Notes: generated by a model from the sequence alone, not told the origin. 46,809 nt of DNA from Bryobacterales bacterium (GCA_020847975.1 JADLBD010000083.1:1-46809), one strand, 5' to 3'; numbered from the stretch's first letter, positions 27,361 through 35,933 are shown. Made by a program: numbers and translations.

Positions 27361-28043
27361 CACACACGCTCCGCTTGGTAAAGCTCCCTCGTGTTCCGCG
27401 CCACCGTCACCACCAGCACCACCGCCATTGCCGCCGCCGCGATCGCGCCCGCAACGTCGAAAAACAACATTTCCGGTCCAAGGATCTTCGTCGCCGGCTG
27501 GAAGAACGCCACCGTGTTCCCCATCGCCAGAAGAATCCGCATCTCCGTCGGCCCGAACTTCCACCACGAAATCGAAAACACCCCCAACGAATGCGCCGCC
27601 AGATACGACTGGATGGCCAGCAGCAGGTACCCGAGCAGCATCGCCACCGCCACCGCCGCGCTGACATAGCCCGACAAAGCCATGCCCCCGAACAAAAACA
27701 CCGCGCTCATCGCGTCAATAATGTGGTCCACGTAGTAGCCGTATCTCGGCCGCAGCTTGCCCCGCACACGCGCCAAGGTCCCGTCCAGCGAGTCGCCCAG
27801 CCAGTTCACCGCAAGCCACACGTTCACCACCAACAGCGCCGGCGGCCATACGCTCGCCATAGCGTAGCTCACTCCCGCCAGAATCATGGCCACAAACCCG
27901 AGCACCGTTAAGTGATCCGGATTCACCCCCGGCGGCAGCCGCCGCGCCATTGCCGTCAGAACCCGCTTCTCCGCCCCCGCCAGCACGCTCTCCTGCACCC
28001 GCCTGGCATCGCGGAACGTCGGCGAAATAGTTACATTTGTCAT
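27360..28043 (-). CDS. CDP-alcohol phosphatidyltransferase family protein
   Basis: A 227-aa integral membrane enzyme that transfers a phosphatidyl or related group from a CDP-linked donor to an alcohol. The full signature D84-x2-D87-G-x2-A-R-x9-G102-x3-D106-x3-D110 is present (NWLGDSLDGTLARVRG, then YGYYVDHIID), so it should be active. About six hydrophobic segments follow. The acceptor is unknown. It lies 18 bp after the outer-membrane protein gene and is coupled to the GtrA-like gene, suggesting a role in lipid or surface-polymer synthesis. Confidence 0.9.
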   Translation of the reverse strand: MTNVTISPTFRDARRVQESVLAGAEKRVLTAMARRLPPGVNPDHLTVLGFVAMILAGVSYAMASVWPPALLVVNVWLAVNWLGDSLDGTLARVRGKLRPRYGYYVDHIIDAMSAVFLFGGMALSGYVSAAVAVAMLLGYLLLAIQSYLAAHSLGVFSISWWKFGPTEMRILLAMGNTVAFFQPATKILGPEMLFFDVAGAIAAAAMAVVLVVTVARNTRELYQAERV

Positions 28044-28061
28044 GGCCTGTTCCTCCTTTCC

Positions 28062-28535
28062 TCAGTGGAATGCCACCCCGATCCGGAACTCCGGAAAGCC
28101 GCGCTCGTTCACCGAGTACTGGTGATTGCGAAACTCCGCCCGGATGCCGATCTTCGGCTTCGCCCAATACACAACCCCTCCCCCATAGTTGGCGCCGTTG
28201 GCCGAACCCTGGCGGAAGAAAAGACTGTAGCCGGCAGTCACGAACGGATCCCACTTCGTATCCTTCCTCCCGGCCAGGAAGTGATACCCCCCGTTCACGT
28301 TCAGCACGCCGAAAACCTCAGCCGGAGCGCGAAACGGATAAATCGCTCCGATATCTCCCCCCGCGGTGATCCCCTTCCAGACCACACCCTCCCCGCCGGC
28401 GCCTGTATGTCCGAACGCCGTCCCGTAGTTGCTTCCGAATCCCTGGTACACGAACCCTTGGGACTTCGGAACCTGTGCCAACCCGCTCCCCGCGCCAAAG
28501 GCGGTTGCCAGAATCAGTGGAAATATTCGTTGCAT
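28062..28535 (-). CDS. Small outer-membrane beta-barrel-like protein
   Basis: A 157-aa secreted protein. The signal peptide is MQRIFPLILATAFGAGSGLA. The mature part is rich in Gly and aromatic residues in alternating strands (GGYHFLAGRKD, FVTAGYSLFF, YGGGVVYWAKPKIGIRAEFRNHQYS) and ends FRIGVAFH, a terminal-Phe-like beta-barrel ending. It resembles OmpA/OmpW-like small barrels. I chose the ATG at 28535 because it opens a clean signal peptide; an upstream ATG (28595) adds a Cys-containing extension. It is the first gene of the group reaching the frameshifted aldolase. Confidence 0.7.
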   Translation of the reverse strand: MQRIFPLILATAFGAGSGLAQVPKSQGFVYQGFGSNYGTAFGHTGAGGEGVVWKGITAGGDIGAIYPFRAPAEVFGVLNVNGGYHFLAGRKDTKWDPFVTAGYSLFFRQGSANGANYGGGVVYWAKPKIGIRAEFRNHQYSVNERGFPEFRIGVAFH

Positions 28536-28650
28536 GACTTTGTCCGCAACTGTAAGCTGCACCGCGATCGCCAAACCCGCACAACAGAATTTCAATCACT
28601 TAACCCGCCCAATCCCGCGCACATGACAGCCGCCGCTGACGCATTGTCAG

Positions 28651-28680
28651 AAAAAAACGACAGGCCCGTCGTTTCCTTCG
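28651..28680 (-). terminator. Terminator-like hairpin with T-run (minus strand)
   Basis: AAACGAC (28655-28661) and GTCGTTT (28668-28674) form a 7-bp stem around a 6-base loop. Read on the minus strand the stem runs into seven T's (28657-28651). This would stop minus-strand transcripts such as one reading through from the isocitrate dehydrogenase gene. The stem is modest, so strength is uncertain. Confidence 0.4.
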
Positions 28681-28727
28681 AAACCCAGCCCACCCCACCC
28701 CCGTCAACTGCCCAAGAGGAGGTGGAC

Positions 28728-29042
28728 ATGAAGCTCTCCACGTTGACGAAAACCGCCCTACTCGCCGCACTCACCCTGTTACCCGCGGCTACCCTCTCCG
28801 CCCATGACGGCCGCCACTATAGAAAGCATTACAAGCACGCCAAGCGCTATTCCAGACACGCCTTCGTGGCGCGCTACGGCCCTGCCTACTATGGCCCCGC
28901 TTACTATTACCCTGTCCCCGTCTATCGCCCCCGAGTCGTGGTAGTCGAACCCGCCCCGGTCTACCCCGTCTACGTCCCCCCGCCCCCCGTCTACGTCGCC
29001 TCGCCCCCCGGCATCAGCATCGGCGTCTACATCGGCCGCTAA
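28728..29042 (+). CDS. Secreted Tyr/Pro/Val-rich small protein
   Basis: A 104-aa protein with signal peptide MKLSTLTKTALLAALTLLPAATLSA and GAGGAGG before the ATG. The mature part has a His/Lys/Tyr-basic segment (HDGRHYRKHYKHAKRYSRH), then GPAYYGPAYYYPVPVYRP and a Pro/Val repeat region (VYPVYVPPPPVYV), ending GISIGVYIGR. Similar short YXPP-type secreted proteins are widespread and of unknown, possibly envelope-related, function. Its stop is only 6 bp from the convergent isocitrate dehydrogenase stop. Confidence 0.8.
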   Translation: MKLSTLTKTALLAALTLLPAATLSAHDGRHYRKHYKHAKRYSRHAFVARYGPAYYGPAYYYPVPVYRPRVVVVEPAPVYPVYVPPPPVYVASPPGISIGVYIGR

Positions 29043-29048
29043 GCTAAC

Positions 29049-30053
29049 TCACAATCCCCTGATCACCGCATCCGTGAACTCGCTCGTCGTCGCCGTACCC
29101 CCAATATCCGGCGTCACCGTCTTCCCGTCCGCGTACACCCGCTCGATGGCATCCTGCAAACGGTCCGCCGCCCCGCGTTCGCCCAGATGCCGCAGCATCA
29201 GCACCGCGCTCTCCATCAACGCCGTCGGATTCGCAACGCCCTTCCCCGCAATGTCCGGAGCGCTCCCGTGCACCGCCTCGAACACCGCGTACTTCTCCCC
29301 CATGTTCGCCCCAGGCACCAAACCCAGCCCACCCACCAGTCCCGCCGCCAAATCCGAAACAATGTCCCCATACAGGTTCGGCAACAGCAGCAGATCAAAA
29401 GTCTCCGGCCGCATCACCAACTGCATCGATGCATTGTCCACAATCAACTCTTTGTACTCCACATCCGGATACTCCGCCGCCACCTCCCGCGCGCATCTCA
29501 GGAACAGCCCGTCCCCCAGCTTCATGATGTTCGCCTTGTGCACCGCCGTCAGCTTCTTCCGCCCGTTCGCCCGCGCGAACGCGAACGCATACTTCGCAAT
29601 CCGGATCGATGCCGTCCGCGTGATCACCTTCAGGCTCGTCACCACGTCCGTCACCACCTCGTGCTCCAGCCCCGAATACAGATCCTCCGTATTCTCCCGG
29701 AAGATGATCAGGTCGATCTTCACATCCTGAAACCGCGTCTTGATCCCCGGCAGGCTCCGCACCGGCCGCACATTCGCGAACAGCTCCAGCTTCTTCCGCA
29801 ACGCCACGTTCACGCTCTGAAAGCCCCCGCCGATCGGAGTCGTCACCGGACCCTTCAGTCCCACGCGCGTCCGCTCCATCGATTCCAGCACCGCATCCGG
29901 CACCGATTGCCGCGTCCGCTCGATCACCGCGCCGGATAACTCCACTTCATGCCATTCGATCGGCACTCCCGTCGCGTTCACCGCGCGTACTGTCGCTGCC
30001 GCGACTTCAGGTCCGATTCCGTCGCCGGGTAGAAGAGTAACTGGATAGGGCAC
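29049..30053 (-). CDS. NAD-dependent isocitrate dehydrogenase
   Basis: A 334-aa beta-decarboxylating dehydrogenase producing 2-oxoglutarate from isocitrate in the citric-acid cycle. GGFQSVNVALRKKLELFANVRPVRS and FRENTEDLYSGLEHE are the IDH-type substrate segments (isopropylmalate dehydrogenases differ here). TAVHKANIMKLGDG holds the catalytic Lys, DNASMQLV follows, and HGSAPDIAGKGVANP is the nucleotide site of the NAD type. Homoisocitrate or tartrate relatives are a less likely alternative. It starts 25 bp after the SDR stop, so the two may be cotranscribed. Confidence 0.9.
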   Translation of the reverse strand: MPYPVTLLPGDGIGPEVAAATVRAVNATGVPIEWHEVELSGAVIERTRQSVPDAVLESMERTRVGLKGPVTTPIGGGFQSVNVALRKKLELFANVRPVRSLPGIKTRFQDVKIDLIIFRENTEDLYSGLEHEVVTDVVTSLKVITRTASIRIAKYAFAFARANGRKKLTAVHKANIMKLGDGLFLRCAREVAAEYPDVEYKELIVDNASMQLVMRPETFDLLLLPNLYGDIVSDLAAGLVGGLGLVPGANMGEKYAVFEAVHGSAPDIAGKGVANPTALMESAVLMLRHLGERGAADRLQDAIERVYADGKTVTPDIGGTATTSEFTDAVIRGL

Positions 30054-30078
30054 GCTTCATTGTAACGGCGAAGCCCCC

Positions 30079-30840
30079 CTACCGCGTCGTCGCCCCGCCA
30101 TCCACCACCATCGCCGTCCCCGTCACGAATGACGATTCCTCGCACGCCAGGTACAGCGCCATCCCCGCAATCTCATCCGGCTGGCCCAAATGCGGCAGCG
30201 GCTGCGTCACCTTCAGCCGCGCCATGTGCTCTTCGTCCTTCCAGAAATATTCGCTGAAATCCGTCTGGATCAGCCCCGGACAGATAGCGTTCACCCGGAT
30301 CTTGTGCGGCCCGAATTCTATCGCCCACACCCGCGTCATCATCAGCAGCGCCGCCTTCGTCGAACTGTACACCAGCCCGCCCGCCTGCGGCCGTAACCCC
30401 GCAATCGACGCGATGTTGATCACCGACCCTCCCTGCCCCCGCGCGATCATCTTCGGTACCAGCAACCGGATCAGCCGGTGCGCCGCCAGTACGTTGATCT
30501 CCAGCGTCTTCAGCAGCGCCTCATCCGTCACCTCCAACGACGGCCCCTGCCCCAGATTCGTCGCGCTGTTGTTCACCAGAACATCCACCGCCCCGAACAG
30601 CCGCTCCGTCTCCTCCACCAGCTTCTTCAGTTGATCCGCGCGCCCCACGTGGCACACAACCGGAGCCACCTTCCCCGGCAGTCCTTCACACTCCTTCGCC
30701 GCCGCCTCCAGGTTCTCTATCTTGCGGCTCGCAATCACCACATTCGCCCCGCACTCGGCATACCTCCGGGCGATGGCTTTCCCAATCCCCCGCCCGCCAC
30801 CCGTAACGATGGCCACCTTCCCGTCCAATCGAAATGACAT
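30079..30840 (-). CDS. SDR-family NAD(P)-dependent oxidoreductase
   Basis: A 253-aa classical short-chain dehydrogenase. The glycine motif TGGGRGIG is at 13-20, NNSAT at 90-94 (in place of NNAG), and the catalytic set is N116, S145, Y158 and K162 (YSSTK). CPGLIQTDF and [13 protein letters not shown] close the fold. The substrate is unknown. I chose the ATG at 30840; an in-frame ATG at 30912 adds 24 residues ahead of the family start. It is divergent from padR, with 133 bp between the starts. Confidence 0.92.
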   Translation of the reverse strand: MSFRLDGKVAIVTGGGRGIGKAIARRYAECGANVVIASRKIENLEAAAKECEGLPGKVAPVVCHVGRADQLKKLVEETERLFGAVDVLVNNSATNLGQGPSLEVTDEALLKTLEINVLAAHRLIRLLVPKMIARGQGGSVINIASIAGLRPQAGGLVYSSTKAALLMMTRVWAIEFGPHKIRVNAICPGLIQTDFSEYFWKDEEHMARLKVTQPLPHLGQPDEIAGMALYLACEESSFVTGTAMVVDGGATTR

Positions 30841-30953
30841 GCGCCCCATGATACACCGCGCCCCCGCCATGCATCGGTTGGCATTCGGTAAGCCTGCGCA
30901 GACGACCTGCATATCAGGCAGTTTTTGTCACCGGCTCCGCCGGCCACCGGTCG

Positions 30954-30980
30954 TGCTAATATATCCGTTACGGATGTATT
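30954..30980 (+). promoter_or_regulatory. padR promoter and palindromic operator
   Basis: An extended -10, TGCTAATAT (30954-30962), lies 11 bp before the padR ATG. It is overlapped by a 23-bp palindrome (30958-30980): AATATATCCGT, centre T, ACGGATGTATT, with 10 of 11 pairs matching. The right arm contains the start codon (30974). A dimeric PadR bound here would cover both the -10 and the start, so autorepression is likely. No -35 of consensus type is seen. Confidence 0.6.
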
Positions 30981-31321
30981 CGCCAAGTCCCCTCACCCCC
31001 GCCGTGTTTCACATTCTCCTTGCGATTATTGATGGAGAAAAGCACGGCTACGGCATCATGCAGGAAGTGTCCGCGAGAACTGGGGGGAAGGTCATTCTGG
31101 GGCCGGGCACGCTCTATGGAACGATCAATCGCATGTTGGAAGCTGGCCTGATTGAAGAGTCGGGCGCACAAGCCGATCCCGCGCTGGGCGATGAAAGACG
31201 CCGCTACTACCGCATCACACGCAAAGGCCGGCGGGCAGCGGTAGCAGAGACCGGGCGCCTTCAGGAACTCCTCAGTGTGGCGCGCGCCAAGCGCCTGTTG
31301 CAGCGGCCAAGACACGTCTGA
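30974..31321 (+). CDS. PadR-family transcriptional regulator
   Basis: A 115-aa winged-helix repressor. LTPAVFHILLAIIDGEKHGYGIMQEV is the typical first helices, then LGPGTLYGTINRMLEAGLIEE (recognition helix), and the wing DERRRYYRITRKGRR. The C-terminal dimerisation helix is short (VAETGRLQELLSVARAKRLL). In Acidobacteria such regulators usually precede permease genes; here the next gene starts 8 bp downstream and carries the permease-prefix segment. It probably controls its own operon through the palindrome over its start codon. Confidence 0.93.
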   Translation: MYSPSPLTPAVFHILLAIIDGEKHGYGIMQEVSARTGGKVILGPGTLYGTINRMLEAGLIEESGAQADPALGDERRRYYRITRKGRRAAVAETGRLQELLSVARAKRLLQRPRHV

Positions 31322-31329
31322 GGGATCTT

Positions 31330-31926
31330 ATGAGCTGGTCCGAAAAGATCTATCGTCTTCTCCTCCAAGCGTATCCGCGCGATTATCGGAGCCGGTACGC
31401 GGAACCTATGCAGCAGCTATTCCGAGACCGCCTGCGCCAGGTGCGCTCGTTCACCGGCTTTGTGGCCCTGTGGCGGCGGATGCTCGCCGACTGGGCGGTT
31501 TCAGTGCCGGCGCAATACTGGGAACGAGTCACGGCGCACATTCACTCCAATCTGTTAGGGGATCCCGCGCGGCGCTGCCTTTTCTTCGCACGCTGCGAAG
31601 CGAGTTCGTTTTCGCGGCGCGAGATTACAGTAGAGCATCTGCTACTCGGTGTATTGCGGGAGGATCCCTCGCTGGTCTCCGGCGTGGCGCGGGAAGCTAT
31701 GCTACGCGCTATCGAAGCGGGTGAACTTGCCGGCCGGCGCGTCCCACCGATGGAAGACTTGCGGCTCACCGGCGAAGCCATCCGAGTGATCGGCGCCGCG
31801 CGGGAGATCGCCCATGCGGCGGGACGGCGAGAGGTCTCCCCTGCGGATCTGGCGAAAGGAATCCTGCGCGAAGAGAACACTCTTGCAGCGCGCCTGTTGC
31901 GCGAGCACATTCTTGACCTCCCTTGA
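31330..31926 (+). CDS. Permease-prefix / Clp-N-like domain fusion protein
   Basis: A 198-aa protein in two parts. Residues 1-70 (KIYRLLLQAYPRDYRSRYAEPM.QLFRDRLR, then LWRRMLADWAVSVPAQYWE) match the prefix seen at the start of acidobacterial PadR-linked permeases. Residues about 80-195 resemble the double repeat of the Clp N-domain: ARCEASSFSRREITVEHLLLGVLRED, then AREIAHAAGRREVSPADLAKGILRE. There is no ATPase or permease domain. GAGGG before the ATG overlaps the padR stop. Function is unknown; it may be an adaptor or sensor. The pair lacks the C-over-G bias of its neighbours. Confidence 0.75.
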   Translation: MSWSEKIYRLLLQAYPRDYRSRYAEPMQQLFRDRLRQVRSFTGFVALWRRMLADWAVSVPAQYWERVTAHIHSNLLGDPARRCLFFARCEASSFSRREITVEHLLLGVLREDPSLVSGVAREAMLRAIEAGELAGRRVPPMEDLRLTGEAIRVIGAAREIAHAAGRREVSPADLAKGILREENTLAARLLREHILDLP

Positions 31927-31951
31927 GGCCCCGCATCGATATGCGCGCGGC

Positions 31952-33199
31952 TTACACCGTCGGCTTCGTGTGATTCTTCGCCGCCTTGCGAAACACGTTC
32001 CGCAACCCCCGGATCGCCCGGTCCACTTCCCGCTCCGTGATGATATACGGCGGCAACATCCGCAGCACCGTCTCGTGCGTCACGTTGATCAGCAACCCCT
32101 CGGCCAGCGCGTCAGTCACGAACTGCTTGCAGGGGAAGTCCATCTCCACCCCGATCATCAGCCCCTGTCCCCGCACTTCCTTCACAAACGCGAACTTCCG
32201 CCCCAGATCCTCGAGCTGGCTCCGGAAATAAGCCCCCACCGTCCGGATCTTCGGCAGCAGCTCCTCCAGAATGTTCACGCACTCCAGCGCCACCCGGCAC
32301 GCCAGCGCCCCGCCCCCGAACGTCGACCCGTGCTGCCCCGGACCCAGCGCCCCCGCCGCCTTCTCGTTCGTCATGATCACGCCCATCGGGATCCCCGCCC
32401 CCAGCGGCTTGGCCGCCACCATCACGTCCGGCAGCACCACCGGATCATTCAACTGATACGCAAAATACGTCCCCGGCCGCCCCACGCCGCACTGGATCTC
32501 ATCCAACACCAGCAGCGCATCATGCCGGTCCGCGGTCTCCCGCGCCACTCGCGTCATCCGCTCGCCCAGAGGATAAATCCCGCCTTCCCCCTGGATCAAC
32601 TCCAGCACCACACCCGCCGTCCGCTCGTTGATCGCCCCAGCCAGCGCATCCGCATCATGCCGCGGGACGAACTTCACCCCAGGCAGCAGCGGCTCGAAAT
32701 CCTGCCGGTACTTCGGCTGCCCCGTGATCGAAATCGCCCCAATCGACCGCCCGTGAAACGAACTCTCCAGCGCGACAATCTCGGTCTTCTCCGGCGAAAT
32801 CCTCTTGCCGTACGCCTTCACAATCTTCAACGCGCCCTCGGTCGCCTCGGTCCCCGAGTTGCAAAAAAACGTACGCTGCAATCCGCTGATCTCGCTCAGC
32901 CGCTTCGCCAGCTTGCCCTGGTATTCGTGATAGTAGAGGTTCGAACAGTGCACCAGCTTGCCGGCCTGTTCCCGAATCACCCGCACGATGCGCGGATGCG
33001 CATGCCCCAGCGCGTTCACGCCGATGCCGCTCAACAAATCCAGATAACGGTTCCCATCGACGTCCCACACGTAGCACCCCTTCCCGCGCTGAAGCACCAG
33101 CGGATAACGGGCATACGTCGGCAGAACGTATTCGCGCTCCAGGTCCATGATCTGCTGCGCTGCGGAAATCTCCACTTGGGGTTCGATTGCGGTCTCCAT
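31952..33199 (-). CDS. argD: Acetylornithine/ornithine-type class III aminotransferase
   Basis: A 415-aa PLP enzyme of aminotransferase class III. FFCNSGTEATEGALK (111-125) binds the phosphate. D233-E234 lie in LVLDEIQCGVGRPG and the Schiff-base lysine is K264 (VAAKPLGAG). HGSTFGGGALAC follows. The FAYQ/CGVGRTG pattern favours acetylornithine or ornithine over GABA as substrate, but lysine or GABA use cannot be excluded. I chose the ATG at 33199, preceded by GGAGGG; an upstream in-frame ATG (33241) adds 14 atypical residues. No other arg genes are nearby. Confidence 0.85.
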   Translation of the reverse strand: METAIEPQVEISAAQQIMDLEREYVLPTYARYPLVLQRGKGCYVWDVDGNRYLDLLSGIGVNALGHAHPRIVRVIREQAGKLVHCSNLYYHEYQGKLAKRLSEISGLQRTFFCNSGTEATEGALKIVKAYGKRISPEKTEIVALESSFHGRSIGAISITGQPKYRQDFEPLLPGVKFVPRHDADALAGAINERTAGVVLELIQGEGGIYPLGERMTRVARETADRHDALLVLDEIQCGVGRPGTYFAYQLNDPVVLPDVMVAAKPLGAGIPMGVIMTNEKAAGALGPGQHGSTFGGGALACRVALECVNILEELLPKIRTVGAYFRSQLEDLGRKFAFVKEVRGQGLMIGVEMDFPCKQFVTDALAEGLLINVTHETVLRMLPPYIITEREVDRAIRGLRNVFRKAAKNHTKPTV

Positions 33200-33267
33200 A
33201 TCCCTCCAGTGTACATGCGGTCCGCCGCGGGCGGCGCGCAATAATTGGAAAGGGGCAATCCCAAAGC

Positions 33268-34794
33268 ATGCTACTCGCGGAAGTCGTGGCCGTCTCCCAA
33301 CGCGTCGCCGAAACTTCGAAGCGCCTCGAGAAAACCGCCCACCTCGCCGCTCTCCTCTCCCGCCTCCCGCCGTCCGAAATCGAAGTCACCGCCGCCTTCC
33401 TCTCCGGACGCATCCTCCAGGGCAAGACCGGCATAGGCTACCGCACCTTCGAGCAAGCCTTATCCACCCCCGCCCAAACTCCATCCCTCGAGATGGACCA
33501 GGTCAACCGCACCCTCGATTCCCTTGCCGCCATCCACGGACCCGGCGCCGAGCGCCGCCGCCAGGCCGAACTCCACGCCCTGCTCTCCGCCGCCACCGCG
33601 CCCGAACAGCGCTTCCTCACAGCCCTCCTCATGGGAGAACTCCGCCAGGGAGCCCTCGAAGGCATCATGGTCGACGCCATCGCCGCCGCCTCCAAACTCC
33701 CCTCAGAGCGCGTGCGCCGCGCCGTCATGCTCGCCGGAGACATCGTCCCCGTCGCCCGCGCGGCCATCGAAGAAGGCGGCGCCGGCCTCGCTCGCTTCGA
33801 CGTCCAACTCTTCCGCCCCGTCCAACCCATGCTCGCCCAGACCGCCGAAGATATCACCGAACCGGTCGCCGAATTCGGAGAAACCGCTCTCGAATTTAAA
33901 ATGGATGGAGCCCGCGTGCAAGCCCATCGCGACGGCGCAGGCGTCCGCATCTTCACCCGCCAACTGAACGACGTCACCGCCGCCGTACCTGAAATTGTGG
34001 AAGCCGTCCAAGCCCTCCCCGCCGGCAATCTCATCCTCGATGGCGAAGTCCTCGCCCTCGCCGGCAACGGCCGCCCCCAACCCTTCCAACTCACCATGCG
34101 CCGCTTCGGCCGCAAGCTCGATGTCGAGCAAATGCGCCAACACCTGCCGCTCACCCCGTTCTGGTTCGATCTCCTCTATCTCGATGGACAGCCCTTGCTC
34201 GACGAACCGCAGTCCCACCGCTTCAGCGCGCTCAGCAAACTCTCGCCCCCCGAGTCCCTCATCCCCCACACCCTCACCGCCGACCCCTCCGCCGCTGCCG
34301 CGTTCCTCAACCGCGCCCTCGACCAGGGCCACGAAGGCATCATGGCCAAGGCCCCCGATTCCCCCTACGCCGCCGGAGCACGCGGCCAGTCATGGCGAAA
34401 AGTCAAGCAGGCCCACACCCTCGACCTCGTCATTCTCGCCGCCGAATGGGGACACGGCCGCCGCAGCGGCGTCCTCAGCAACCTCCACCTCGGCGCCCGC
34501 GATCCCTCCACCGGAGCCTTCGTCATGCTCGGCAAAACCTTCAAAGGCCTCACCGACGAAATGCTCGCCTGGCAAACCCCCAAACTCCTCGCCCTCGAAA
34601 TCGCCCGCGACGAATACACCGTCTACGTCCAACCCCAACTCGTCGCTGAAATCGCCTTCAACGAGGTCCAGGCCAGCCCGCGCTACCCCGGCGGCATGGC
34701 CCTCCGCTTCGCCCGCGTCAAACGCTACCGCCCAGACAAATCACCCTCTCAAGCCGACACCGTCGAAACCGTCCGCCGCTTCCTGCGCGGCTAG
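33268..34794 (+). CDS. ATP-dependent DNA ligase (LigB/LigD-like single protein)
   Basis: A 508-aa ligase that seals nicks through a lysine-AMP intermediate. An N-terminal DNA-binding domain (1-190, including GKTGIGYRTFEQA) precedes the nucleotidyltransferase motif I, K211 in EFKMDGARVQAHRDG. Then come ILDGEVLAL (motif III), HEGIMAKAPDSPYAAG (motif IV) and WRKVKQ (motif V). The OB domain ends in RYRPDKSPSQADTV. Layout and length match the mycobacterial LigB and archaeal type. No Ku or polymerase domain is present. AAGGGG precedes the ATG; an in-frame ATG at 33187 would run into the aminotransferase. It is followed by tandem hairpins. Confidence 0.94.
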   Translation: MLLAEVVAVSQRVAETSKRLEKTAHLAALLSRLPPSEIEVTAAFLSGRILQGKTGIGYRTFEQALSTPAQTPSLEMDQVNRTLDSLAAIHGPGAERRRQAELHALLSAATAPEQRFLTALLMGELRQGALEGIMVDAIAAASKLPSERVRRAVMLAGDIVPVARAAIEEGGAGLARFDVQLFRPVQPMLAQTAEDITEPVAEFGETALEFKMDGARVQAHRDGAGVRIFTRQLNDVTAAVPEIVEAVQALPAGNLILDGEVLALAGNGRPQPFQLTMRRFGRKLDVEQMRQHLPLTPFWFDLLYLDGQPLLDEPQSHRFSALSKLSPPESLIPHTLTADPSAAAAFLNRALDQGHEGIMAKAPDSPYAAGARGQSWRKVKQAHTLDLVILAAEWGHGRRSGVLSNLHLGARDPSTGAFVMLGKTFKGLTDEMLAWQTPKLLALEIARDEYTVYVQPQLVAEIAFNEVQASPRYPGGMALRFARVKRYRPDKSPSQADTVETVRRFLRG

Positions 34795-34834
34795 CCCACA
34801 GCCCCAATAGTGGGATAGGCCTCCCGGCCTGTCC
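34795..34834. repeat. Hairpin repeat element, copy 1, after the ligase gene
   Basis: Immediately after the ligase stop, CCCAC (34795-34799) pairs with GTGGG (34810-34814). Next comes GATAGGCC (34814-34821) with GGCCTGTC (34826-34833), an 8-bp stem with one G-T wobble around TCCC. The segment 34809-34833 recurs at 42201-42224 with a single C missing. Both copies lie in the same orientation between convergent genes. It may be a REP-like element or a shared terminator. Confidence 0.6.
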
Positions 34835-34937
34835 TCTTCATGCTATAAACGCGTCTTGACGCATTTCCGTCCCGCCACCTTAATTAACTGAACCGTATTG
34901 CCTCCGCAAAGAACCATGCGGCGTCCACTGCCCCGCA

Positions 34938-35879
34938 CTACTTGACCGCCGCATACTTCGCGTACTCCGCCCCAATATTCGCCGCCGCCGTATCCCCCGC
35001 ATGAATCACCACCCTATACCGGAACCGCAGCGTCCCCCCTGCCTTCACTTCCATGCTCCCGTCTTTGCTCTTATCGTTGTAAAAATCGTGCAGCCCGAAA
35101 ATGTTCGCCGCAAACAACCCATACGCCCGCGCGTGCCAGTGCGTCGGATGCCGCGGGTTCGACGGGTGGTCCAGAATCGCAATCCCCACCGGCTCCCCGT
35201 CAATCGTTCCCGAATAATCCACCCACTCCGATGGCTTCCCCCACACATTCTTCTCACCCACCGCGCCTTGCGCGTTCACCATCTTCCCCGTCCCCTTCTG
35301 CTCCCGAATCTTGTCCGAAAGCCGGATCCCGAACGACCCCTCCTTCGTATCCCCGAACTTCACCGGAGCCGCCATCGTCAGCTTGATGTCGAAGTCAATC
35401 ACCCGCCGCTCCGGCTCGGCATAGAAGACCATCGTGCGCGCCTCGTGGATCAACACCTTCCCATCCTTCTCTTCCCAGTCGAAATCGCCCGCCAATACGC
35501 CCTGCTTCTTGCCGCCCTTCATCTCACGGATCTTCTTCACCACAATCCGCGCCCCGGAATCATTCCGTGCCGCCGGGTCGCTCCCCCAAAAATCCACCCC
35601 GTTCACATCCCCGTGATCGAACCACAGCCCCCGGTGGTGCGGATGGTCATGGCTCTCGCCAGGTACGTCTTTCACCATCGGCCACTGCCGCGTCACAATC
35701 GTCCCCGAAGCAGCCCGCAGCGGGTGCAGATACGGCTTCCGCACGCCTTCGCCCGATATGTAAAGAGCGCTGAACGGCTTGCCGTTAATCTCAATATCAA
35801 TCCGGTCGTCGGACTTCTGAAAATTCACCTGCGCCAACAATGGAAGCGCGAACAAGGCAATCAGGAAACGGTGTGGCAT
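34938..35879 (-). CDS. Secreted DUF6807 ('PmoA-like') protein
   Basis: A 313-aa protein with a short signal peptide (MPHRFLIALFALPLLAQ). Family hallmarks are KPYLHPLRAASG near residue 45, HDHPHHRGLWFDHGDVNGVDFW near 75, the central IDFDIKLTMAA and GIAILDHPSNPRHPTHWHARAYG. The many conserved His suggest a metal or sugar site. The database name 'methane oxygenase PmoA' is misleading; members sit in sugar-degradation loci of Planctomycetes and Acidobacteria, and the activity is not established. It follows the fic stop by 54 bp. Confidence 0.9.
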   Translation of the reverse strand: MPHRFLIALFALPLLAQVNFQKSDDRIDIEINGKPFSALYISGEGVRKPYLHPLRAASGTIVTRQWPMVKDVPGESHDHPHHRGLWFDHGDVNGVDFWGSDPAARNDSGARIVVKKIREMKGGKKQGVLAGDFDWEEKDGKVLIHEARTMVFYAEPERRVIDFDIKLTMAAPVKFGDTKEGSFGIRLSDKIREQKGTGKMVNAQGAVGEKNVWGKPSEWVDYSGTIDGEPVGIAILDHPSNPRHPTHWHARAYGLFAANIFGLHDFYNDKSKDGSMEVKAGGTLRFRYRVVIHAGDTAAANIGAEYAKYAAVK

Positions 35880-35933
35880 CACCCCCAAGTAAATCACATG
35901 CCACACACCCGGGCAAACACACACCCCCGGCGC

